NCBI GenBank assembly: GCA_039602395.1
Contig: JBCNJP010000024.1
Span: 3,733,731-3,797,730 of the forward strand
DNA: 64,000 bases
Reading direction: 5' to 3'
From: Deinandra increscens subsp. villosa
Lineage: Eukaryota > Streptophyta > Magnoliopsida > Asterales > Asteraceae
Part shown: positions 10,548 to 23,900 of the stretch, in pieces
Numbering within the stretch: the stretch's first letter is position 1
Layout of the letters: every line of letters starts with the position of its first letter
Made by a program: the position numbers and the translations under genes
The notes under the pieces: model-generated
What the model was told of the DNA's origin: nothing
The model's input: only the letters and a program-made list of their open reading frames with translations
The model's database searches: none

Positions 10548-11844
10548 GCATTACCACTTCTGATACGACGTACCTTCATCTTGTACAAAGATTCAGTCTT
10601 CAAAATGAGACCCTTGAGAAGTTTATCATGGAGAAAATTCTTAATCCATCAGTGCAAAGAAACCAAGTGTGATTCCTTCTACTGCACCGCCTACTGCGTT
10701 GGTAACTGGAAATAATTCTGAATCATCTAGTGGATGTCATGTGCACATTCCGGTTACTCCAATTCAGTCTGGTTTGTATGCTGCTACACAAGATCAATAT
10801 GTGGCATTGGTTTCTGCTTTAATTACTTTTGGATATGGAGTTTTGACTGGTAGTGCTGACAATGCTGAACTGATCACTGAAGATTTTGATCAAATCGATG
10901 CTGATAATCTTGAATATATGGATATAAATTGGCAGTTCGCTATGTTGACAAAGCGAGTCGAGAACTACATTAAGAAGGCGGGGCAGAAAAATGTTGAACT
11001 TGGGTAGAGTAAACTGGTATTGGATAAGAGTCGTGTGCAATGTTTTGAGTGTAAAACTTCTAGACATTTTGCTAGAGAGTTCACGCAAGATGATGATAAA
11101 AAGGATGGAAAATCAGAAAAAGCTAAGGGATTATTTGCTTCTCTATATGAAAAAGAAAATGGATATGATTGGGGAAAGTTTGCTGAATATTCTGATAGAT
11201 ATACTCATATGTCTTCTCCACCAAAACAGTTTGAATGCATGACATAATCTGATTCTGAGGCTGCTGTTTGTGCAAACTACAAAAGTAATGTAGTGTTTAC
11301 ATGTAATAAACAAGCAATACTTTCATTTCATTTATCATCAGATGAATCAGTTCCTGAATTTCAGAAGATTGAAGTTGTGCCTAAGCTGCTACATTGTGAA
11401 GATTACTTGTTCTAGAAACAAGAATTTGAGGCTTATGTACAGGATAACTTTGTTGATTTTCTCACACTTCAGGAAAAAGGGCTTGATTAGCGTACAGATA
11501 GTCTTGGTACTCTGTTGTAATTCACAAAATTCTCATCAGATGCCAAAACAAGATTTAAATTAGAAACCAAGGCCTTTACTTTGTTGAAGAGTGTAATATC
11601 ACGTCCAATTTACAATCAGCTGAGTTCCTGCATGTCTACTCATAGTCTTTGGAAAGTTATTCAAGAACTGTGCGAAACATGAAAGTTAACCAATGTCATG
11701 ACACACATACCAAATGTTGTTCTCTCAATGTGTAAACATTGTCAGACTACGAATTCGGTTAATAGTTAGCTTTTGGAAGAGAATGAGACATTGAGAAAAA
11801 AGATGCAGTAATGCTGAAGGTAATCTCAAGATTTACAAGAAAAA
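10548..11844 (+). pseudogene. gag: Divergent gag fragment
   Basis: The frame 10669-11007 reads a gag segment (TALVTGNNSESSSGCHVHIP, ALITFGYGVLTGS, then DADNLEYMDINWQFAMLTKR) that aligns by eye with the region before the first CCHC knuckle of LR10/LR12. A knuckle-like CFECKTSRHFAREF at about 11038-11080 has lost the last cysteine (Phe) and the usual glycine. Downstream to 11844 are coiled-coil-like pieces (LLEENETLRKKMQ) with stops. The UBN2 N-terminus is missing. It ends at the LTR of LR3. More diverged from LR10 than LR1 or LR3, so it may be another gag subfamily. Confidence 0.65.
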
Positions 11845-12224
11845 TGTTGATACGTAATTTGGTCGTCATGTGTAGTATCTAATCAGAAGATGTCGTGTGA
11901 AGTATCAGTGTGAAGATTCAAGACAAAGTCAAGACATGCTGCTGAGCGAACTAGATCCGAACCAGAGTTTGGATCTAGGCGAACTGCAGTTCGCCTATAG
12001 TTCGCCAGGTCGTATATAAATAGAAGTTTGTTATTTGTAATCGGGGACTAAGAGTGTGAAATCATAGCTTAAGTGTGTGTTTTTTCAGCGGTGTATTCTC
12101 TGAGTCTGTTTCTGAGTGTTCACTGGTTGTAATTGTTCTTTTGATCAATAAAACAATCGGTTAATTATGTTTCTTGTCTGATATAGCTAGATTGAGTAGA
12201 CGATCTGATGCTCACGAACTTATA
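11845..12224 (+). repeat. LR3 5' LTR
   Basis: Begins TGTTGATACG and ends two bases before the PBS. It contains a perfect 22-bp palindrome at 11976-11997 (half-site CAGTTCGCCTA) just upstream of TATATAAATA (12013-12022), and AATAAA near 12147. Confidence 0.85.
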
Positions 12225-12226
12225 AG

Positions 12227-12238
12227 TGGTATCAGAGC
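12227..12238 (+). other. LR3 primer-binding site
   Basis: TGGTATCAGAGC, perfect initiator tRNA-Met PBS. Confidence 0.9.
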
Positions 12239-12931
12239 TTTCTGGTTCACTCTACTGATCTGTGGTTGCTATTTTTGGAGTTTTTTAAACAAAAAGTGTC
12301 ATTTTTAGAAAACTTGGAGTGTTTTTGTGAGATTTCAATCATTTCTGAGTTGTTTTGGGTGCAAAATGTGTTCCTAAATCATTCCTCCTTATTTTTCTGG
12401 TCTACTGCTGAAAATTTCATCAAAATTTTTCCAAAATCAAGCGTTTTGAACGAAAAATGGTTATGTTCGCCTGAAGAACTTTCAGCACGGAAATAACCAT
12501 CGTCCAAACCTGAGTTCGCCCAAGGTCGTTCAACTTTGGTTGAGAGGTTCTGTTCGCCTAGTCCGAAGTTCTGTTTGCCTCGTCCGAAGTCGAGTTCGCC
12601 TAAGTCGTTTAAGTTCAGTTTAGGTTCGGTTAGGTTTAGACAGAGTTCGTCAAGTTTTTCAATTCGGAAGGGTTCATTTCAGTTCGGATAAGATTTTTGA
12701 GTTCGGAAAGGTTCGGCTAAAATTGGGATTTTTGAGTCGTTTCACGGAAACTGACGTAACTTGAGAACCGTTAAGAGTTACGGAACCCAATACCAGCCAA
12801 AACGACCATCTCGAAGAGATCTACACTTTAACTTACCTAACGGCTAGTACCCTCCGTTTTGGCACACACAATCCACTTTTAAGACCCTCAATTTTGAGTT
12901 GAAGTTTTTGGAACATCATATTTCGGAAAAT
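12239..12931 (+). other. LR3 leader with GTTCGCC repeats
   Basis: Untranslated leader. GTTCGCC occurs at least four times between about 12467 and 12605, matching the half-site of the LTR palindrome of this same element and not the GTTCGGA type of LR10. It is followed by a segment shared with other leaders up to the gag ATG at 12932. Confidence 0.65.
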
Positions 12932-15900
12932 ATGTCGGATTTTCAAGCTTTTGCTGCTATGAAAAATGCGATGCAAACCATGCTAAACTTTGATAATGAA
13001 ATCGGAACAAGTCAGAAAGTTCCCAAATTATTGAAGTTAGAGGACTATCAAAATTGGAAGCAACGATTTTCTGTTTACATAAGCACGAATGATATCGATT
13101 TATGGATTCCAATTAAAAAGCTTTACACACATCCAACTGATCAAAGAGATTTCAAAGAAGTTCATACTTTTGATAATGCTGAAAGGAATCTTTATGAGCT
13201 TGGGCAAAAATCGTTTGGTTATCTTACGATGGCATCACCCACTGAGTTGTTACATCAATTTAGTACGTGCAAGGAAATCAAAACAATTATGGGATGCTTT
13301 ATCAACAAGGTGTGAGGGAAATGATCAATACAAGAAAAGTTGGAAGAAGGTGTTAAATAAGGAGTTTGATAACTTCCAGCATTACGAGAATGAAAACATC
13401 ACGGCTCTTGTATCAAGATTGTCACATCTTATAAGTGAATTGAAGATTATGGGAATTGAGAAGACCGATGAGGAACTGAAAAAGAAAATAATGGAGGCTT
13501 TACCAGAAAAATGGGAAAAGTATGTTTTGTTGCTTACACATGATAAAGAATTTTCCATATTAACGTTTCATGATCCAACTAGTAACCTTCATGCTTGTGA
13601 AATGGAAATGATGAATTCTAATAAGTCAACGGCTAAATTGCAAAATTCGGAGTTGTATCATGGTGAAAATGCTACTAGTATCACTGCTAAGGCTAAACCC
13701 AGTCTTAGTTTATCTTCAACTACTGCTTTTATTGAAAATATGTCTGGAGTTCGAGTGATACTAATTCATCAAGGGGTTGTAGTTTTACAATTATTGAATC
13801 ATCAAATCAAACTGCTTTTTCTGCTAAAACGACGGATGAATGTGATGCTCTTATCACTGCTTTAATTTCATCTTCTATTGATTTTATTATCAACAATGTT
13901 GGAGATGCCAAGATTACTTGAGAAGATTTCCATGAAATTGATGAAAATAATCTTGATGAAATGGATATGGCATGGCAACTAGCTATGTTGTCACAACAAG
14001 CAAGAAGATTTATGAAGAGGACTGGTAGGAGAACTATTACTAAAGATGGACATTTGGGTTTTGACAAATCCAAAGTCAAATGCTACAAATGTTCAAAATT
14101 TGGTCATTTTTAAAGAGAGTGTCAGCAATCTTCAGCAAATGTATCTGATTCAAAAGCTACGAATGGTTCTCAAGCTTTCTCAAGTACAACAGTGTTAACT
14201 GCTCAGATTGATAATGGTGGTAGTACTTATAACTGGGGACACGTATTTCTTGATAAGTCTGCATTGATTATCACTCATGATCAATAAGATGATTATTGTT
14301 CAGAACCAAGATCCTATGAATCAGCTGAAAATATGGAAAGTTCGTTGAAAGAGAATGCTTCGTTATTGAATGAAATTCACAAGCTTTCTAATGAATTAAA
14401 TTTGGTGAAAGAAGATTTGGAGGTTTCTAAAAAAATGAGAAGGAATTTGAGTTGAAAAATGATTCCTTGATGAAGGAAGTGAATATGCTTAATGACGTTC
14501 TTCAAATGATCAAAGAAGACTTAAAGAATTATGAAGCAAAGAATGCAAAGTTACTGGAAGAAAAGGAGGAATTGGTTCAAGAAGTTAAGAAATTGAAGGA
14601 TGAAACAAAAGATGTTGCTAATAATTTTCAAAATTTGTTTGATAAATAAAAAATTAAGCTTGATCCGCTCACAAAGAATTCTAAAGAATATGTTGCTAAA
14701 ATTGAAGCTTATCAAGTTGATATGGAAAATTTGTTGGCTGAGAAGCATGAGTTGGTTAGTGTCAATAAAGTTCAAACTGCGAATCTGAAAATTCAAAAGT
14801 GGAATGACGATAAATTGAAGAAGGAATTGTTTGATGGGCTTGATAATCTATGATTACAAATATTTGAAACCCATAAGATTGCAAAGAGATTAATCGCTAC
14901 CGAGAAGGAATTAGCAGAAGCTCAACAGCAAATTTTAGACCTGAAGATTCAAGTAATTGATGCCAATCGATTGCTAAGCTGTCGCACCCTCAAAATCCAC
15001 ATGCGGAGTATAAGCGCGAGTCGTGTGACAAACCAGGACCTGAGTCATTAGCCATACTAAACCATGCACGAAAACAGTTTCTAACACATGCGGAAGCGTA
15101 GATGAAGATGCATAGATACGTTACGCAAAACACGCGCCCAAAACCTTAATAAAAGTAAATAACCCAAAATGATCTAAACCGATTATTAGACCCGTATGAG
15201 ATGCATGCGTCCTAACCGTGCTCCGAATCTAGATACCTGAGAAAACATGCTAAAGTGTGTCAAAACAAAGGTTGGTGAGTTCAAAGGTTTAAACAAAATG
15301 CAAGTTCAAGAGTTTACAGAAATGTAATCATAGTTATATCATGAGCTAGCTAGGCTGTGTTTCAAGGCCACTATGCGTTCGCAACCGAAGCGTGACTGTT
15401 TGTGTTTGTTGACTTTCCGCCTTGTCTAACACGAATAAGGGCGTTGATTAGGACAAATATTACACCCGTTTGACCTCCAGTCAAGTTAGAGCGACTAACT
15501 CGGGCGGGGTTTGTCAGACCCAGTAGTACTACTCAGTACTTCCTCGCTATAATCCATATATTAACGGTCCGATATGTTAAGGACTTTTAAGTGTGTTATG
15601 TAAGCACATCAGTGGAAGATAGTATAACTGAATTACCAGATCTCAATGTTTGTACGCATGTTTGTATGTATGTTCGTAAGCATATTGGTAAGCATGTTTT
15701 TTCCCGTAAAGGAGATACTTAAAAAGCGGGGCAATGAACTCACCTTAGGGTGCTCGGAAAGAATTTGATATAATGCAGATGGTTATCCTATGAATCACCT
15801 ATATGTATGTAACTGTGTGAGACGATAGTGTAAGAACACTTAGACTGACTCAATCGACCCTAACGACACGTTGGTGACTTATTAACTGATATGTTTGTTT

Positions 15901-18900
15901 GTTTAGTTAAACTTTCCAAATCCGGAAAATATCTATATTAGGAAAGTTTCCTTAGTTAGCATCTTTCTATATTTAGCATCTTTCCTTAAATAGCATAACA
16001 CCAAGTATAAAGTTATCAAACAAACCTGTGAGAACATACAACACATACTCTAGCATACACTTAAATTGCTATATAACATCAACGCACATGATCACAAGCT
16101 AGCTTCTCAACACCTATAACATATTTCATGCATAAAACATATCCCATGTGAAATTGTTATCTAAGTCTCATAAGATTTTATCAATTCAACAAGTTGGACA
16201 CATAAGCATACCAAGATAATTTAAAGTCACTAACCAATTAAGATTTATTTAAACCGTTTCATAAAACTACCAAGTTCAAAGCTTTTGACATCCATTTAGA
16301 GTTCCATATTTTAACCACAATAGCCCAACTATATTAATATTGTTCATACTAAAAATCATAATCATTCCGATTACTTAGATAGCCCAAACCATTTATTTTA
16401 TAACCATAACTCAGGAAATTTGGGGCTGCTGCGCACTGTGTTTGTAGAAGCAGAAAAGGGCGTCGAAATCTCCATGGTCTGGAGTGCTACCACTTAGAAA
16501 AGAAAGCTAACACCTTAAAGTTTATTCTGGAAAAAGAATTACTCAATTCCATTAAGAATTGAGTGAGTTATGGTGTTCTGAGGTTGACCAAAAAATCTGA
16601 TAGCAAGCTGTCCAAAAACGTGATTTACCTAAGTTTATATAAAAATTTGTTTGATCATTTAAACGAGTCCTAAACACCATGGGATTGTTATTAACCCTTA
16701 ATAACATTTATAAAAGTAGAAAGTCAGTTTATAACCTCATTAAAAAAACAAAGACCACAACAGTTCGTACCAGTAGCCCACATTTGATTCATACATTCTC
16801 ATCAATGATCAATTATCATAATAATAATGTATGTATGACAATCACATAAGATTATAGATTTATACCAGGTTTCAAGATGTATCTATCACATCTCTAACAT
16901 ATTTCCACCTCCTATACATGCATAACCTCATCAACAATATCCAAAAACATGTATGATCCACAACAGTTTCGGACCTATGGACCATATATAGTTTCGCAAT
17001 TTGGGTACTAGAGCCATCTTTGTTACACATTCACATGCAAGATCAGCAAGGAAAACAGGTCTAAAACCTATTAGAGTTTTCGAAATCGGAAGAACCGAGC
17101 AAGATGAGAGAGCCGAGGCTACCTTTGGTTAAAGGTTGTTCCTTGTGATTTTTAGGTCGATCTAGGCTGCGTAACAGCCCCTTGTAGCCTCCAACCTGTG
17201 TGATCAGCCGCTAACATCCCCTATGACCAAAGAATATATATATGAGAGAGAGAGAGGGAAGAGAGTTGTGAAAAACGAATTGCTTAGAGAGAGGGAGGGA
17301 CTTACGGCTTGTGAATTTGGGAGAGGGAGAGAAGGCCGTAAATGTGAGGGATGGGGGGAGAAAAGGTAGGATTTCTTGTTATGCTTGAATTTTTCTTCTA
17401 ATTTAGGTTGGTTAGGGATAAATTTTATTATCTTGATCAAGGTCTCCCATAACCCCCGAGGACCTAATAAACTTTCGGCTAGGACCTCCCAACCCAAGTG
17501 TCGAATTCTTTTACATATTGTTCCGCAATTAACGTTTACGTGAACGGTCGGTTTAACAAATGGTTATCCCATGTTGCATGCATTTAAATTAGGAACTTGT
17601 AAATGATGTTTGAAGTATATGAGCTCAATTAACACGTAGCATACATGAGAAAAAAGTCACGTAAATTATCTAACCTTCAATGCCACATAAAATCATGAAA
17701 TTATATATTGTGAACATTTTGTTAGTTTGTTTGTTTTTATTTTTTTGGTTGTTAATTAGTCACCTGACGCTCAGGACTAACTCGTGCATGAATGCTCGTG
17801 GACACAATGACACGTCGAACACTCTATTAGATGTATGAATGTATGTACGTTTGATATGACTAATTGTTCGCGTTCATGTTTGTCAAGAAACTACCTGGAT
17901 TCTGCCGGGTGTGTTACATAACCAATGTCACCAATTCGCAATTGTTCACAAGTTTCTTAGCTAATGATGCAAATATTGAAAAGATGTTTGACAAAACCGC
18001 ATCACCCTCAGCTAATATCAAAGAAGCGGTAAAAGAGGTGCAAGAAAAGGTTGAAGAATATGATTATTCAATGTTTTCATCATCAACTACAGAAGAAGAG
18101 AAGGCTGTGAAAAAGAAGAAGAATAAGAAGAAAGGAAAGAAGAACGAGCAAGTTGAAGTTCCTAAGGTTTCAACGTTTGTTTCTGGTTCATCTTCAACAG
18201 AAAATGCGAAGTCAGCTACTTCAAGTGAGAAAATTCGTTCTCAACCGGAATTTGATGAGACAATTTTCTATAAAAAGAAAAATGTTAACGAAGTGAAAGC
18301 TGAGTTTTCAAGGTTAGCAAAGAATGGCCATAAGGTATCTAATCTGAGGAGAAAGTTTCAGGAAAAGGTGTTGGTTTGAGATTCAAGCAAGAAGTTATTG
18401 CAGATGATGGTGTTCAAGTCTCGAAACAACAAAATCTGACAAAGCTTAAAATGAAGCAAGTTAAGAAGGAAATATTCAAGGCTAAAAAGGTTCAACCCGA
18501 GAGGTTCTACAAGCTCAAGGGTTCAGATCAATTATTTTCTGATCAAGAATTTCCTCTTCATTTTGTAGATGCGTGTAAGATTTCTGAATTATTTGTAAAC
18601 GATGCTGTTTCAACAATCATGAAGAATCAAAATGCAAAATTTTCTTCTGATGGTTCCATCTCTAAAAGCCCAACATCCAAATGGGTTCATGATCACAGAC
18701 GTCAGGTATATGATTTTTCTTTTGATCATGTTAGAGATATTCATGTTTGTAATACTATATAGGCACCTAAAAGGTGGGAGAAAGATGATCGTTTATGCTA
18801 TATTTGCCGCCAAAAAGGGCATATGGCAAAAGATTGTCTAAGTCTCGCTGAATCAAATCAAAGATCTCAAAAGGTTAAAGTTTTTGGGTAAACATGCCAA

Positions 18901-19152
18901 ACCAAAGTTCTTTGATGAACAAGGCAAAGTTTTTGATAAAGTTGAGTCTACATTCTTTCTAAAACAAAAACGTTTTGTTCCCATTTTTCAAAACGTTCAA
19001 AATATAGGTTCTTCATCACAGTCACCTGTGGCAAATTCATAAAAAGCTGAATTACCAAAACAACAATAACTCTAGAAGCCTAAGGTGGTTTCAAAGCAAA
19101 ATCAGGACACTGGTCGACCAGAAGCACTTCACTTCGGGTCATTTATGAACTA
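12932..19152 (+). pseudogene. gag: LR3 gag polyprotein, broken and split by an insertion
   Basis: ATG at 12932 opens MSDFQAFAAMKNAMQTMLNF, the family start. The UBN2-type domain runs to about 13700 with a +1 frameshift near 13275 and another near 13750. The first CCHC (CYKCSKFGHF) at about 14081-14122 has a stop after HF. The coiled coil follows to about 14975 with stops and a frameshift. After the inserted LTR the frame resumes at 17919 (TNVTNSQLFTSFLANDANIE), then the Lys-rich patch near 18105, a frameshift near 18330, the KLKGSDQLFSDQEFPLHFVD block, the second CCHC CYICRQKGHMAKDC (about 18797-18838) and the C-terminus ending in taa at 19150-19152. Not translatable. Confidence 0.85.
14980..17918. 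mobile_element. Long solo LTR (2.9 kb) inserted in LR3 gag
   Basis: Bounded by TGTCGCACCC on the left and GTGTGTTACA on the right, with flanks TAAGC (14975-14979) and TAACC (17919-17923), a 5-bp duplication with one mismatch. The gag reading is continuous across the two flanks. The two ends are not repeated inside, no protein is encoded and no PBS is seen, so it is best read as a solo LTR of a large element (probably Gypsy). Orientation is not certain. An AG-rich microsatellite lies near 17235-17350. Confidence 0.75.
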
Positions 19153-19201
19153 ATCAGTTTCACCAGTGTGCAGGTACTTCTAGAAGACCTATCGATAATT
19201 G

Positions 19202-20973
19202 CTGCCCCCTTAACGTGTAGTGTATCTAGCTATCTGTCTATCTAACAAAACTTCAGTCTTCAATCTTTAGCATTCACTGCGTTCGATCTTTAACTTGAAA
19301 TCTTGTCAGAATTAGAGCTTGCATGGCTGGATCAATCTCGAACAATCTTTGAACTTCAAGATCCTCTTGTGAAAGATATAACAAACTCCCCCTTTCACCA
19401 TGCTTGAGTCTTGTCACACAGATAACCTGCAATTTCAGAAGACAAAAACGCGACTTTCCTTTTCTTTTGAAAATTAATTTAATCTTGGCACAAAACTTCT
19501 CTTCGAGAATCCAAGATATAAATTTGAATTTTGAATTTTGTATCATTCTATCGATCGGTCGAAAACAAATAAGAAACAAAATCTTTTTGGCTTTTTGAAA
19601 CTTTATATCAAAACACACCAAAAATAATTTTGATTTTTCTAAGTTTATGCTAAAACACACCTAAAATCTTTTTGGGTTTTTCAGATATGAACCATAAATG
19701 CAATACAGAAATGAAATACTGAATCACACACTATTTTTGTATTTTGCGAGAAAGATCACAACTTGGGATCATATTGGTCATGACATGTTGAACTACACTT
19801 CAATTTCAATTACTTCAGCACATAAGTCATGTCGATTACTGGTATAATTTGTTCATCTTAAACTCAGGCACAATCATACTCATAACATCTGGATATGTTA
19901 TTGAATTGATTAGGTTTGCTTTGACCAGTGTACCCCACACTATCAGACATACTTAGATATGTTTTTGCTTTTATATCACACTTTGTGATTTCATTTGTGA
20001 TTTAGTCACATAATGATTGTAATCATGAATCAGTCAACTGTGTTCCATGCAAAAAGAAATAAGAACGTTAAATCGTCTACCTTAAGGTCGATCTTTCGAT
20101 ACGCAGATAAGGCCTCGGATTTAACAAAATAAGAAAATAAAACAAGTTGAAATTGTATAACCCAACAATAATCAGGTCGGTACTCCCGTACACGCAGAGA
20201 AAGTCTGATGAGTTATACGAAACACCAAAGAAAATAAAGCAGAACGTCAAACGAACAACAATCAGGTCGATCTTTCGATACGCAAAGAAAGTCCGATCGT
20301 TTGACAAAATAAAGAAAATCAAACAAGTTTAAATCTTTGCAAAATGAACACATGTATACACAGTGACTTCTCATTTTCTTTTTCACATATCTTTTCTTGA
20401 TATATCATGAGATATGCATCAAGATGTTGTCCACTTGGTCAAACATTAGTATTTTAATGAATATCACATTTGAATACTTTCTGATTTAATGACGAGCCTA
20501 CCAAGCACATCTTACAATGATCTTATGGCTTTTTCATCTAATTTATCCACGAGTCAGACACGTAAGCCAATGTACCATCATTTCCCAATTATGTTGGATA
20601 CAATTTCTCATTTGTCCATGTTTTTAAATTTTTCTGTTTTTCAATATTTTTGTATTTTTCCATTTTCTCCCCCTTAAAATGAAAACTCTATTTTTGGATT
20701 TTCATTTTAACAAAAACAAAAACATAAAGACACTATTTTTGGTTTTTCAATTTTCTCCCCCTAAACGACATACGGAATGTAAAAAGAAAGAAAATTGACC
20801 AATCGATACTGATACCTATCAGGTTAAGCCTTTTAGAAAATCTTTCAGTTTTGAAATATGAAACATTCAATTTAAGTTAAGCAGGAAACTCCACTATCAG
20901 CAACTTCTTGAAGCATGAACTTCACAATAACCAATAGGACTTCTTGAAGAAACCTGCACACTGGTTTAAATGA
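19202..20973 (-). other. LR4 3' non-coding region
   Basis: Contains ATCTTGG hairpin (19492-19517), stem-loop array (20067-20305), the uninterrupted ATTAGTATTT target seen in LR2 (about 20447), and a perfect 12-bp-arm AT hairpin beside a C-run (20668-20710; purine run on the minus strand). A second C-run (ctccccct) lies at about 20754-20761. No gene is supported. Confidence 0.7.
20067..20305 (-). ncRNA. Three-module stem-loop array (LR4 copy)
   Basis: Module 3 arms 20067-20074 / 20118-20125 (GTTAAATC / GATTTAAC), module 2 arms 20155-20161 / 20212-20218 (GTATAAC / GTTATAC), module 1 arms 20246-20254 / 20297-20305 (GTCAAACGA / TCGTTTGAC). All three pairs are perfect. The apical hairpin of module 2 is GTAC-loop-GTAC. 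Confidence 0.7.
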
Positions 20974-23900
20974 TTAGTATTCAAAAGACCCAAAGCACAC
21001 AGCTTCTGGTCGACCAGTGTCTTCCACAAAATTAGTTGCAGCGTTGGCTGACCACCTTAGGTCGCCACTGCATTTTTGCAGGTGCAGTTTTAACTGAAAC
21101 ATTATCTGGTGAGGAATCACCAACACCAGAATCACTATTTGAAAAACTGATTTACTATTTCGATTTAAAGTCTGGATGTTGGTCGACTCAGTAAAAATTC
21201 TGCCTGATTCATCGATAAATGTGGCAGATTTGTTTGAAAAAGATCTTTTGATAGTTGCAGGACAATCCTGTGCCATATGTCCCTTTCGGCGACATTGATA
21301 ATACAAACGATATGATCGTTTAGACTGTGGCTTGTCCTGAACTGGATGATATGTATTAGTGAATTCAGAAGCAACAGAATATCATCAAAAACTTGAAATC
21401 GGTTAGAGTGTACCCATTTCGATGTAGAACTTTGAGGCGTAGCGTTAGAACCTGATGAAGACGATTCGTTCGGAGAACTGTCAGATGAAACTTTCTTCTT
21501 TTGCTTTCCCTCAAATCCTTTCTCCATTGTTGAAATGAATACTTGAGCCAAATGATATATTTGATCCAAGTTTGTATCTTTCTTTGCTTTCTTTGGCATG
21601 TTCTTTTGCTGTGTAACCTTCTTGCCTTCACTTCCCAACCCAGCCTGTTTGTAACCAGGTAACTTGGACAAATCTATCTGAGAACTTGAAGAACCAGATT
21701 TAGCAACTTGGTTAAATGAAGCTTTAATGTCTTTTAATTTGTTAGCCTGCACCAACTTTGCAGCAACTTCGGCTTCATTCAACTCTTTTTCATTTTTCTC
21801 AAACATCTTGCCAGTTGAAATAACTCCCTCGTCTGACATTAATCCACGAGAAACAAACGATGGTGGTGTTTTATCTACCAGACTTGGTTCTGTTTCTATC
21901 ACTGGTTTTGATTTCTTTGATGTCTTCAAGTCAGAGTTTTCAGCAACCAATTCAGAATAATCTTGCTTTGTAGTCGAAGGACTCAAATCAACAATAGACT
22001 CTGTTTGAATTACTGGATGCGGAATTTGATTGAAATCATCGCCTCCAAACACCTTCTTGAAATTATCGTCTTGACACAAGTAAGTTACAAAAGAATGAGA
22101 ATTCTTCAAGTTATGCAATTGACGATTTAAATCCAAGACTTCAACATTCAAATCAGCTATGGTCTTTTGAGCTTCAGCAAGAACCTTTTCCGATTAAATC
22201 AATTTCTCAGATGTGCTATTGACTAATGATTTTTCTCGTCTCATCCCATCATGAGCAGCTAGCACTTCCTTTGTAATCTTACCCACTCTTTCCTTATAGA
22301 TCTCAACATTTCTGGTTAATAAGCTTTTGTCTTTCTTCAGAGTAGTGATGGTGTCTTTCAATTCAAACTGAACAATTTGATATTGAGTTCTGTCAGCAGT
22401 AACTTCATCTAGTGCTTTTTGAAGTTCATCATTAGATGCTTTAAGCACTTCCACCCTTGCGGTGGATTTTTGAAATAGATTTTCAAAATCTTCACTGACA
22501 TCTTTAACCTTAAACTTATATTCCTCGACTTCTTTTAACAACTTTTCATTTGCAGAAGTTAACTTGACAATTTTTGTCATGAACTCATCATTTTCATGTT
22601 TAAGTTGTGACTTTTGTTGATCATTCTGAATACTACCTTCTGACACCTATTTCCGAAGGTCTTCTAACTCTTCCAATAATAGACTCTTCTCTTGGAGTAA
22701 CTTCTCATTCATTTTAAAAATGCCATCAGAAACTTCACACTTCTGTTTATAACTTTCTAACTCTTCTTCGAGCTTCACCCTATCAACTACTAACTTTTCC
22801 TTTTCTTGACCCAATTCCTGAATCTTTCTATCTTTCTGAGTACAAAATTCACACACGGATTCATAACCACCCATTTCGGAATCAGAATTACTCGATTCAG
22901 ATTTACTAGTCTCAGAGGCATATCCACTCGAGTCAACCTCAATATTTGCCATCAAAGCATAATGATCTTGAGAATGAACTACAAATGTATATTCATCCAG
23001 AAAATCTTTAGTCCAATCATAATCTTCATTAGTTTGAGATATCATAGCTTTGACTTCTTTATTGTGATCATGATTATCCGAATTACTTGGTTTAGAAGAA
23101 GATAGCTTGCATTCTCAAGCAAAATGTCCCAACTTGAAACATTTGTAACATTTTAGTTTAGACTTGTCTAAACCCAGTTTGGTGCTTGTAAATTCACCCA
23201 TAATAGACTTCTTGCCATGTTTGCCTATAAACTGTCTTCCTCTTTCAGCAATCATAGCCAACTGCCAATCCAAATCTAATTTATTTAGCTGATCCTTATC
23301 CATCTGTTTTAGATCGGCCGGAACCAAACCAGAATTACCAATTTGACTAAATATGGAGCCAGATGAAGATGATACAAAAGCACCCAACAAAGCAGCTAGA
23401 TCTTCGGTTGCTTGATTAGAAGTAGACTTGCTTGATGATCTATCAGGAATGGTAAAACTGCAACCCGAAGAATTTCCAGTATTTTCAGACTTCCCAACAA
23501 GAAATGCTGTTACTGGTGGATTACTGCTTGAAATAGAATGTGATTTAGTTTTAGCATGCGCCGTAGCAGAATTCTCTCCAAAATATATCTCAGGATTCTG
23601 AACTATTGGAGTTGCTGACTTTAAGTAATTCCATTTCCCGAGCTTGTAATTTGCTTAACACTTGATTGAATGACCAACTGGAGTAATTTGGATCATTGGT
23701 AAGCATCATAACAAAGTTCTCCCACTTTTCGGGTAGAGCTTCCAGAAATTTTTCTTTCAATTCCTCTTTTTCTTTCTTGACTCCAACAACCTCAAGTTCA
23801 TTGATCAGATGTGAAAACCTAGAAATCAAGTCGACAATACTTTCTTTGTCACAATGCTGAAATTTGTCCAATTCTTTTAACAAAACTTTCTTTTGACTTT

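Larger units (their letters stand above)
11845..19201 (+). mobile_element. LR3: gag-only LTR retrotransposon, 3' end lost
   Basis: 5' LTR 11845-12224, PBS 12227-12238, leader, gag 12932-19152 interrupted by a long LTR at 14980-17918. Only about 49 bp of the 3' non-coding region follow the gag stop before the sequence switches to the inverted 3' end of LR4 at 19202. No 3' LTR remains. Confidence 0.85.
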
